DNA of 64,000 bases, from contig LGRX02035190.1 of NCBI GenBank assembly GCA_001247695.2, positions 35,399 through 99,398 of the forward strand, written 5' to 3'. The notes beneath the pieces are model-generated. The model ran no database searches and was not told the DNA's origin. It worked only from the letters and a program-made list of their open reading frames with translations. The translations under genes and the position numbers were made by a program. The DNA comes from Cymbomonas tetramitiformis (Eukaryota; Chlorophyta; Pyramimonadophyceae; Pyramimonadales; Pyramimonadaceae). The first letter of the stretch is position 1; the number at the start of each line of letters is the position of its first letter. Below are positions 50,722-59,950 of the stretch, one piece after another.

Positions 50722-51003
50722 CCTACACGTAATCCAGATGTTTGACAAGGCCTGTGAGAAATTATAGCAAAAGCATGTATATATATACCTTGAATCACTC
50801 TTATGCCTGTGTATTACATGAAGCACTGAATCACCAGGAAAAAACGCTGCACCCACAAATGGAAACTCACAACACAAGCTTGGATACACGTACAATTCAA
50901 ATAAGTATCAGAGAGAAGCTAGGTCAGGCCTCTCTACGTCCTCGATAAATAATGGACATATGACGATGAAATATGACATATGTCTCTCATTCCCCGATGA
51001 CGA
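50722..51003. other. Spacer with repeat fragments
   Basis: Holds pieces of the GCTGCACCCACAAATGG repeat and of the TGAAGCACTGAATCACC repeat; no gene. Confidence 0.45.
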
Positions 51004-51160
51004 AACGGTCATTCTAAGATGACATTCTGATCTGACGGACTTCGTGCGACATTTCTTCTTGATCGTCGGATTTTCTTAGGTAAACGTTTTTTCGGATGTT
51101 TACCTCTAACAGCGTTGGAGGTAAACGGTAAACGTTTTCTAGGAAAACCTGCGAGGAGAC
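51004..51160 (-). repeat. Inverted copy of the left flank repeat
   Basis: Read on the minus strand it matches ~45376-45517: AAACGTTTACC, ATCCGACGATC, CGTCAGATCAGAATGTCATC. Confidence 0.75.
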
Positions 51161-51469
51161 ACTCTCTCGATGTAAGTAGTATACAATCGTATTTTGATAT
51201 TGAGATCGCAAAAAAGGGTTCTCGATGGTATCGAATTCGATGGACCTCTTTTTATTACTCGGCAGATAAAATATCAACTGTTCGATTGAGTTGTCCGTTC
51301 TCGAATTTATGTATCACAATATGGACATTTCGTAAGTCTGGCCTTACTATAAGAATACGGTGTTATGTTCTGTATGACATAATGTTAAACTACGTTTTTT
51401 TTATATAATAGCATAAGACACTGACGTATTAATATATTTTTGTATCCGTGTTTTTTTAATTTGTATTTT

Positions 51470-51770
51470 TGTAATGATATATTACTATATTGTTTATTAT
51501 ATATACATGATTTTTATTGAAGTATACCTAAAAACATTAATATACGAATATATCGTATACGATAATACTATATATAGTAATATTGATGATATGTTGATAA
51601 TGAATCAATATGTAATATAAACATATCCACAAGCTCGTTTCGAAGTTCGGTGTTTCTTTTCCACACTCCTATCAGACTTCTTGCAAGTTTTGCCAGAAAA
51701 CGTTTACCGTTTACCCAACACTGTTAAGGTAAATTACTGAAGGAACATAATTACCTCAATCCAAGGGTCA
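51470..51770 (+). repeat. Right flank repeat, direct copy
   Basis: GTAATGATATATTACTATAT, AATGAATCAATATGTAAT, CCACAAGCTCGTTTCGAA and AAAACGTTTACCGTTTACCC correspond to 45165-45430 in the same orientation. Confidence 0.7.
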
Positions 51771-51801
51771 AAAGTCACAGCCATTCAGGAAGAAGATTAC
51801 A

Positions 51802-52884
51802 TCAACGATGATTGTGGATAATCCGCAAACCCAGGCGAGCTTGAAAAACTTGGCCTTCAACTTTCTTGAGGGCCTTTGGCAACCTCATAGAGTTTAGATG
51901 TTTCCCGAAAGTCGTCTTCGACATTCCTGCACAGCCACCTTTAAAGTTGTTGTAAAAGGTGTACAAGTTTTCGAATTTAACAAACCATTCGTTGCCGTCA
52001 CCGGCAGCTTGCTTCATTGCGGTCCAGTCCCACTTCCACTCTTCCTCACCCTTCTCGTTCCAAGTCTTCTTTCCAAAGGCCGCGTATACGTCGCCGTCAT
52101 AAACATCGTAGTTCGCCCGAATCCAACTTTCTACGCTGGATTCGTCTTTTTCGCATGTTTCCAAAATTTCTCGCTTCACCACGTCCGGCGTGACTCGCAA
52201 CGACTCATCGGGTGAGACGGTTTGGTATATCTTCATGAACATCCATACCGTGGCAAGATACACATCTTCTCTGAACGTGAAGTCGAAGATTGTAGCGTCT
52301 CTTCGGAAGTGGGTAGCAAAATCAAATTCGGGCTCAAGTGTGCTTGTTCGGTCTGCCTGCACCACGAGGGTGTGCGTCACCATACCGCTGTCGAACGGTA
52401 CTATGGGACCCAAGTCGTTCACGGTGGGACAAAGAAAGGATCGCATGGCACCATGGAAAGCTCGACTACCGCCCATCTTTCCATACGCTTCCCGCGCGCG
52501 CAAACGGTCGGCTCGACCTCCTGTAAGTTGTTTAATCAAGTTTCCATCCATGGGAGCTAAGCCACTGTTGTTGCCGAACCTGTCTTTTACGCTTGATGTA
52601 ACTTGTGACTTTTCAGCGCTGAAGGATATGCGTTTGAGAGCTAGATCCACAATAAACCCGAGTTCACGTTCGGGACTATCGCTGTTTTTCTTGGAGCTGA
52701 AGCAGTTGGCATTAAAATCACCGACAATATCTCGGCCGTAAGTGTTGGTAATGAGATCGACCATGGCACCCTTCCCGCAATCAGCTTCTCCCACAATCCA
52801 GCACATTCGCTTTGTATGCTCGCCGGCTAGCGCGATAGAAAGCGTCTCCAAGACGAATTTGCGCTTCTCGGGATTGAGAAACAT
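51802..52884 (-). CDS. SF3 (D5-like) helicase, N-terminus missing
   Basis: 360 aa from the first ATG; the frame stays open a further ~33 codons to about 52983 with plausible residues (YLYCDYSETAKEVEERIFTS). The annotated ATG is therefore probably internal. A possible splice acceptor (CCAACAG) lies near 52963. Helicase motifs: WIVGEADCGKGAM (Walker A), RISFSAE (Walker B), IKQLTGG and LCPTVND (motif C position). No primase domain is present, and the divergent glycosyltransferase gene starts where it would be. Only distantly similar to the helicase at 40384, so not a recent duplicate. It could be a truncated replicase of a second element. Confidence 0.8.
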   Translation of the reverse strand: MFLNPEKRKFVLETLSIALAGEHTKRMCWIVGEADCGKGAMVDLITNTYGRDIVGDFNANCFSSKKNSDSPERELGFIVDLALKRISFSAEKSQVTSSVKDRFGNNSGLAPMDGNLIKQLTGGRADRLRAREAYGKMGGSRAFHGAMRSFLCPTVNDLGPIVPFDSGMVTHTLVVQADRTSTLEPEFDFATHFRRDATIFDFTFREDVYLATVWMFMKIYQTVSPDESLRVTPDVVKREILETCEKDESSVESWIRANYDVYDGDVYAAFGKKTWNEKGEEEWKWDWTAMKQAAGDGNEWFVKFENLYTFYNNFKGGCAGMSKTTFGKHLNSMRLPKALKKVEGQVFQARLGLRIIHNHR

Positions 52885-52985
52885 GGATGTGAAAATTCTT
52901 TCTTCAACTTCTTTTGCTGTCTCTGAATAATCGCAATATAAGTATGGCTTAAATTTGTATCTGTTGGAAAAGGTATTTGTGCATC

Positions 52986-54047
52986 ATGCGGCGCATTTCA
53001 TGTCGTTCGAATGCACAGTTTGGGGTATTCGTCATACTTTCTTTTTTGAGCTATTTGTTCCTTTTAAAATTCACCAGCACAACGTCATTTGACATATCGT
53101 ACCCGCAATTTACATTTCCGGACGAGAAGCATCCATACTTTGCAGGCAACGTGCGTGGTCTTAAAAGATCACTCGCGCAACTTGAAAAAAGTAAATGTTT
53201 TTATGGTTGGCCAGCAGAAAATAACATTGTGCAAATCCTATTCAGTGTAGATAGCGTTCCTACTACCGAATACTACATACAATTTCAAATGGAGCAACTT
53301 ACAAGCACCTATTTTTCTCCATCGTATTTGCAAAAGCTTCGTAGCGCGTTACAGGTGTGGAGTTTTTCGTTGAGAGATGCAAAGAAGCTAAGCGAAATGC
53401 TTCACCGCAAAGTGCTTTACGTACCCCTTTGGTATGCTCTGGATAGAATCTTCTTTGAAAGTCAAAATACGACCAAAGAGCGTTTAACAATGTTTGTTGG
53501 TGCGCAAAACTATAGACGTCAACGGCTTTGTAACGCGGTTCGTCAACAACTTGATCCGCACAACAAAGTGTGTCTCAATCTATGGGGCGATCAGCTTCGG
53601 ACGGCGTACGCGGAATCGAGAGTGATGTTCAGCACTAACTTTTATCACAACAGCGCTCTAGAGGTGCATCGTATAAACCCAATACTCGCGTCAGGAAAGC
53701 CGATAGTAGCTGTGCGGTCAGGGGACACCGAGCTCAATGATATTTACGAAGAGGCTGGTGTTATCTTTGTCGACAGTGACGAACAAATTCCAAGCACGCT
53801 AAGTTTGTTGTTGCACAACAAAACACAGCTGCATGCCCTTGGAAACAAAGGAAGACTTTTTCTCATGGATCGCCTAAATAGAGATACAACACTTTGCCTA
53901 GCGATGCGTGCACTAGTCGCCGATGCACGGTCGGCTAATGGTATCAAAAGTGTAAGATCGTCAGAGGATGTTAGTGCGAACGGATATTTGAGCACGCGGA
54001 CCGAAGCTATTTCCCGAATGCTAGATGAAGTAGTTTCGATATTCTGA
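52986..54047 (+). CDS. Membrane-anchored glycosyltransferase (GT4-like)
   Basis: 353 aa from ATG 52986 (the longer frame begins at TTG). A type II signal anchor (FGVFVILSFLSYLFLLKF, ~12-30) is followed by a luminal-type domain. The C-terminal half has the donor-binding pattern of group-1 glycosyltransferases: SALEVHRINPILASGKPIVA, then SGDTELNDIYEEAGVIFVDS, then a helical tail. E-x7-E-like acidic residues are present (E in ALEVHRIN and in NDIYEEAG). Likely Golgi-type orientation. It diverges from the truncated helicase gene with overlapping 5' ends. Confidence 0.7.
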   Translation: MRRISCRSNAQFGVFVILSFLSYLFLLKFTSTTSFDISYPQFTFPDEKHPYFAGNVRGLKRSLAQLEKSKCFYGWPAENNIVQILFSVDSVPTTEYYIQFQMEQLTSTYFSPSYLQKLRSALQVWSFSLRDAKKLSEMLHRKVLYVPLWYALDRIFFESQNTTKERLTMFVGAQNYRRQRLCNAVRQQLDPHNKVCLNLWGDQLRTAYAESRVMFSTNFYHNSALEVHRINPILASGKPIVAVRSGDTELNDIYEEAGVIFVDSDEQIPSTLSLLLHNKTQLHALGNKGRLFLMDRLNRDTTLCLAMRALVADARSANGIKSVRSSEDVSANGYLSTRTEAISRMLDEVVSIF

Positions 54048-54461
54048 AAATCTGCACATTTGCAAAGCGAGATATGCACCGAGTACGACGGGTACTGACA
54101 GTAGGCACAGACAGGGGGTATAGCGGGTACAACGGGTATTACAATAAAATTAGTATTGCTGAGAGTGAACGATGTCATAAGACTGTGAAATGATCTTAAA
54201 CTATATGATTACGCAAACGGTTCAGTATAGTATTTTTACTGTTTTTGCATGTAATAGACACTTGGATTATATAAATACATACTGGTTTTATATATCCAAA
54301 TGATATAAATAATTTTATAAATCGGTGCACTTTTGAAAACCTTCGTACAGTATTCAAACCTTTTGTTGCCAATAACGTCGTGTACATAAACAGAGCACTA
54401 TTGAGTGACGACATATCAAGTTTGTGTAGCATAAAACTCAAACTTGATAAACCCGAAGGAC
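54048..54461. other. Spacer
   Basis: AT-rich; TATATAAATACATA near 54266 may be promoter-like but is 190 bases from the next ATG. No gene seen. Confidence 0.4.
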
Positions 54462-55300
54462 ATGTCGTTAGAGCTAAAGCCGCATAATATCGGCCGAATG
54501 GCGGCAGATCAAAGTTTTAATTGCAAGGAAAACGTTAATTCTTTTTATGCCATGGGTGCTCAAGAGTATTGGGTAAAGGATTTCGAAATAAGGACGACAC
54601 ACTTTCGTAACGGTTCAATAAAAGTATTCTGTCCAATATGTATTAAGTATGGGTATGCAAATGTAGGCTTGGTTCAAATCGAGTATACGTTCAAGGAGTT
54701 GATGTTTGCCAGGCGACCGTTTAAGCAATCGTGGAACATGTATGACGTGATCGTAGCAAAATACGAATGCACCGGACCTGTTGCTAAAAATGGTATCTCG
54801 CAAATCGTAATAAAAATGTATCTATGCGATAATAAAGATGACGACGGAAAAATGGCAACTTTGATTCACACCTTCAAAGTTGCCGGGCAAAGGAACATTG
54901 AAGGTGCACACGAAGATTGGTGCGACAAAGAGCATTGGTGTAATTCCGCGTATACACCCTTCGCTTTTGCAGAGGTGAAAGGGTCATCATTAACAACAAT
55001 TAGAGACGTTACAAAAGATCGTGATGTTTCGAACGAATTGTTCTATGACAAGGAAATGTTTACCAATGATTCTTTGAAGGTTACCGTATCCGTGGGAATT
55101 GTCGTTATGCCGGCGTTTGTTACAACGTTGGCTGATCTCACTTCAAATGCGACGTCTGCGCAGCCTTTGTCAGACAAGGTGTATATTTGGGCAGCAATGA
55201 AGATGGCTCGAATATTGACATGTTTGATAGACCAAAATATGGGTTACGCTGATATTAAGCCACAGAATATAGCATTATGGAATAATATAAACGAGAATGA
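54462..55300 (+). pseudogene. Protein-kinase-like gene cut off after the catalytic loop
   Basis: Starts at ATG 54462 (MSLELKPHN). About 270 residues of a divergent N-lobe and early C-lobe are present, including a CPIC pair at ~53 and the catalytic loop GYADIKPQNIALW. At about 55300 the frame passes into GC-rich antisense gag DNA, and the metal-binding DFG-type motif and the rest of the C-lobe are missing. The reading frame stays open into the insertion only by chance. No AT-rich kinase remainder is found further right. Resembles the kinase-like gene at 691 in layout (V-M-P before a helix, D-I-K-x2-N-I-A loop). Confidence 0.8.
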
Positions 55301-57840
55301 GGCAAAGCCGGCGGGGAAATCTCGGAACCGACAGTGCAGATGTTGGCGGCCACCCAGTCGGGGTGAACCGCAGGGTGCACAGCAGCAGCTGAGCACGGCA
55401 CCACCGACCAGCAAGCGGCGGTGGCAGAGCAAAAGGAAAGAGGGAGGAAAGGGGAAAAGAATGTGTTGGCGGAAACACAGTAGTGTACCGCAGAGCAAAA
55501 GGCAGGCTCGTGATGGAGCACCACCGAACCCAGAGCACTTGCACAAGCCACAAACATTAAAAGTGGCAGGGCAAGAGATGCAAAGGAAAGGGATTGCTTG
55601 TGGCAGCCTAGCAGGGCCAACCGGCCGAGATGCCACGGCTGGTTGCTGTGCAGGCGGTTGGTCAATGTCCGAGTCGTCGATGTGCCCATCGTCGCTGCCA
55701 ACATCCGAAAGCGGTGCGGCAGGAATGCAAGGCGGTGCAGCAGGGACGGAATGAGATTGTAGAGAGAGGTTGGCCGCAAAACAATCGTCCATAAAGGACT
55801 GCTGGAACGGCGGCTCAAAAGCAGCCGAGTCAGATGCAGCAAGATGTTGCAGCGGCTGCTGCAAGTCAGGCGGCTCAGCAGGTGGCGGAACCGACACCAC
55901 CTGCGGAACAGAAGCAGCACCGAGGTGGAGGGATGGTGGTGCAGCAGCACCACCAGCCTCCGTAGCAGCAGCACGGAGCGACGCCAGAACTGTGCGGGTC
56001 TCTGACACAACATCGGAAACCTCATCGGGGTGTGGAGCACCCATGCCAGCGTACTGCGCACGCAATCCCAAGTCCAGTGCTGACGAGTAAGTGAAAGGCT
56101 CAGACGAGTCACGCACCGTTGGTTTTGGATACCGTTGACAAAGTTGGGCAAAGTTGGCATCGTCCTCGTCATTGAAAGCCGTTTGAAATGCCGAAACCAC
56201 GGTGTCCATCTCGTAGGCCTCATTACGTAACCCCTCATCACATTCCCCACACATAGCCGGGCAACGTGCACTGTCATGAAAATGATTGGGGCAGAGGGGA
56301 CACTCCTGGATGAATGCCGACGACAGGGAGTGAAAAGAAATGCTCCTAGCCCCGTAATGCTTTTGGGACCAGTTCCCACCCTTCGCAACATCGCAAGTGG
56401 TGCGGCGGCAAAGCGCGTCCCCTTAAATTGGCCGTTGCGCCCATGGAACTTGCCGTCGGAGCGGCGGTTCCGCTCATCCCGCCATTTCGAAGGCGGGAAA
56501 CAAACTCCACCCTTACCACGAGGCGGCGGGTGAGATGTGTGAGCTGGTGGTGGTTCGGGCAGCGCATCGACATGCTCACCGTCTTTGGCTTGGAGATAGT
56601 CTAGGAGAGAGGCGACATCTTTAAGAATGCGAGTGAGCTCACCGACCAGCTCACCTTCGGCGCCCCTCCGCCCTGTTCCACCATATGCAGCAGACAGGGA
56701 GAGAGGAGGGGATTTCGGACGGGTTGTGGGGCCCTCGGGATGGGCAGCCCACCATACCTCCAACACGTGCGTGTATATCTCCTCGATGTTGATTTTGGCC
56801 AACTCGGTGTCCAAACGTCATGGGGTAATAACTTCTTTATAGAAGTCTGAATCCAGAGCTGCCAGCAGCTGACGCTTGGCGGCCTTCTCGTCGAGGGACC
56901 CCGAACCCGAAGCCTCAATCGCCCTAAGGCACTCGTCAAAACGAGCCACCAAAGGCTCAGGGCCGTCAGATGCATTGAACTGAATGGCAAGTAACTCCTC
57001 TAAATGACGAAGAGGGCGGTGGGTAGGGGGAAGGAGGCGCTTGGTGACCTCCAAGAGGGCATGCTTGCCATCCCGAGGCGAAATTCGGGCCGAGGCGTCC
57101 ACCCACCTTCGAACTGGCGAGTGGGGGGTGGTCAGGGACACCAGCGAGCGAAGCAAAATGTCGTTGAAGATGGGGTTGACCTCCTTGTCCAGGTCAACCA
57201 AGTTAAAGATGTTCTCGTTGGTGTTCTCCTTGGTCACGAAGGACGGCTGCAGGGAATTCACCAGAGAGTCCCACAACACTTGTCTATGGGGCTCACTACC
57301 AGAGAACGAAGACGACTTGTTGCCAAGGGTGTCCTTGGCAACCCTTTTGACAACGTCAGTGTCCCATAGAGATTGAAGGACCGCATTAGAGCGAGTCCTA
57401 TCTGCTGCCGCAAGCGCAGCAACAGGCGATTGTGGAGTGGCTCTATAACGAGCACCCACATTTCTAGAAAAAATAGAGTCAAGGCGCATCCGCGCGCCAG
57501 AAGGCGGTGTAACCATAGACGAAGTACTCATATTGGAAAATCCTGTAGGTGGGGGTTGTCGGGTAGTAGGGCGTGGCGAAATCGGAGATAGCGAATGTAC
57601 GGAGTCGCTGTGCAAAAGAAAACGAGAATCGGGCAAACGAAAAGGAAACAGGTCGGACACGTTGGCCAAGAAGTCGTCGACAGGGGTGATCAGGCCCAGA
57701 TCAATTAAACGAAATCAACGCGGACGAGTAAGCAGACGAAAGAGATATAACTCAAGAAACCGAAAGCAAAGCGAAAGCCGAAGTTACGCGTTCCGCATCA
57801 CGCCACCAGAAGGGCCCCAACGCCCCACCTAGTGGAAAAA
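55300..57840 (-). mobile_element. GC-rich retroelement fragment with gag-type ORF
   Basis: Reads on the minus strand. 57669-56818 encodes a gag-like N-terminal part (283 aa, Pro/Ser-rich then helical, ending in a segment around EVTKRLLPPTHRPLRHL). An in-frame TGA at 56817-56815 interrupts it, and the same frame then runs on. A further frame change at ~56340-56400 is needed to reach a zinc knuckle C-PL-C-PNHF-H-DSAR-C (C-x2-C-x4-H-x4-C) near 56265-56310. Acidic and Ala/Pro-rich sequence follows. No protease, reverse transcriptase or integrase is seen before the junction at 55300, so the element is partial or non-autonomous, with at least two lesions. Confidence 0.7.
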
Positions 57841-58424
57841 CTTAGCCACTCATGGCCAAAGCAGTGAAAGAAGCGGGGGTGTTCCCCATAACCTGCGGGA
57901 TATACCGTACGGCCGGTATATCAGTGATAACTATCAGGATACAGTTCCGGTCAGGATAAACAGAACAGTTAATTATCAAGAATGGGGAAACAATATATAG
58001 CTAACCTAGAGAACTGACACCGTGTACTATAGGAGTACAGGTACAGCCCACTGGGTAATCTGGTGACCCCCTAGCGGGTGACACACAGATTCCGCAAAAA
58101 TGTTTGTACTCACGGGGGGTGTGGGGGGCCCCCCACTGCGTGCGGTCTTAAAAAATATGTCCGTAGTAATGAGACGGAGACGGGAGGGTCCAACGCAACG
58201 CGCCTTCATATCGCAGCACGCAAGCTCAAGTACTTTCGCAAGGTGCCCTCACGTCAGTTGCTTGATACAGAAATATCGTCCGCTGCGCCATGATTGTGAT
58301 ACCGTCTCTCAACTCTCGCCAGTTGATACAATCAAGCCTTCAAACCCACGGAGTGCACCTAGACGTAACAACGAATCATACACAACGCCTATCCTAAGTC
58401 CTCAATGCACGCCAATCTGCGCCG
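57841..58424. other. Possible long terminal or leader region of the gag element
   Basis: Upstream (in element orientation) of the gag frame. It has several local inverted pairs (GGGATATACCGTACGGCCGG, GGTGACCCCCTAGCGGG) but no matching second copy in the window, so an LTR cannot be defined. Confidence 0.3.
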
Positions 58425-59739
58425 ATGAGCTCGTCTGTCCCTGCCAGCTTCCAGGTCCTGCCAGTGCCCCGGACGAAGCTCGTAATTAGTTTTTCGCAAG
58501 TGACGCTCAGCGTTTATGGGGAGTTAGCGTTTAATCGGAACCTTTTCACCTGTTTCGCGCATTCGTTTTGGGAAAGTGCGACGCTTTATCGAAGTATAAA
58601 ACAAGAATGGGGACCTTTTTTTCTTCACAATATCAAAGCTGTCGGATCGTCGTTGTGTTTAATGTCCAAAGCCTGTGCTCGCTGTTGTGGGTACAAGTGT
58701 CGGATGTTTTACTTTTCCAAAGGGAACAACCATCTAGAAATTCGAGCAAGTTGCGTAAAGCATGGGTGGCGACTTACTCTATACTGATGGAACTTCTCTT
58801 AGAGCACGGAGCTTTTATGGAGAAGTCCGACTTCTAATAGTGACTGAGACTTCATACGTGTTGTGTTTTTGGGGGACAGCGAGAAACACAGACTGTCCTG
58901 AAATCATGCGCGTGTTCAGTTTGTCACCCGGACGGTGAGGCCCGGCGCCTTGAATCGAATGCGCTATTCAGCGTGATGTCGTGGTACTTTATGAGTCTAT
59001 TTTCACAGTCGCACAGTAAACTCCTCCCGGAAGATGAATATTTTCAAAATAGAATTGAAGAAGCCTCTAGAGGACCCAGGCTTAAAACCGCTCTCTCCGT
59101 TGCGAGCCCCAACTTTCCAGCTGCTCACTTCGAACTGAAATTCTGATTAACAATCATGAGCAGTCAGCAATCTTGGAGGCCATCATTTCTTTGTCGCCTG
59201 TTGCTTCTTGCTGGTGTACGATTCGCACTTCGAAAATATCTTGGAAGCTGACACGCGAGAGGCAGGCCCTGTAAAGTGCGCCTCCTTGGATTTGGTGTTC
59301 GACAGCATGTTCGTGTGGGCTTGGGACCAGGACCCGTTGGAAAATAGATAACCACAACCGTTGCCACCAGAGTATCGCGGAGGCCTACACGACGCCAGCA
59401 CAGGAAGTGTGAGGTGCGTGGATGCACACAGTGTGCCGTGTAGTATGCCCGTGGAAAGAAGATCGAGCATACATCATTATGAAAATAAGTTGCCTGGATG
59501 AAAACATCTAGCGTCTGCTCTATCAGCGCTACGACTGAAAGGATACATGTGAGGCACGGCACACAAAGGAGAACATGATTGCTGCCTCGTGGTGTTCACG
59601 GTGCGTAAGGGGCCGCTGCTTGTCACAGTGGCGTATCAAGCGTGGGTATGGGCCCACTGCCGTGGCATGAAAAGTGGAAGGACTGCTGACGTGGATCAAA
59701 CAGGGCTATTGCTGGGCGTCGTGGTGCCCGTGAGGGAAC
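58425..59739. other. GC-balanced eukaryotic-type sequence without a firm gene
   Basis: A 120-aa frame at 58425-58787 (containing CARCCGYKCRMFYFSKG) and minus-strand frames at 59154-59562 are possible exons, but none has a recognisable domain or clear splice frame. Confidence 0.3.
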
Positions 59740-59950
59740 TTGTCTCCCACGTAGCAGCTTGGTGCCGGTGCGGGGGCCTGTCTACCACGTTGCAGCTTGG
59801 TGCCGGTGGGGGGGTCTGTCTACTATACTACGTTGCAGCTTATTGCCGGTGAGCCTGGGGGCTGTCTCCTACGTTGCAGCTTGGTGCCGGTGAGGGGCTG
59901 TCTCGTGCGTTGCAGCTTGGTGCCGGTGAGGGCTGTCTCCTGCAGTGGTG
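59740..59950. repeat. Minisatellite, ~35-45-bp units
   Basis: Six units share ACGTTGCAGCTTGGTGCCGG with variable G-rich spacers ending CTGTCTCC. Confidence 0.9.
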
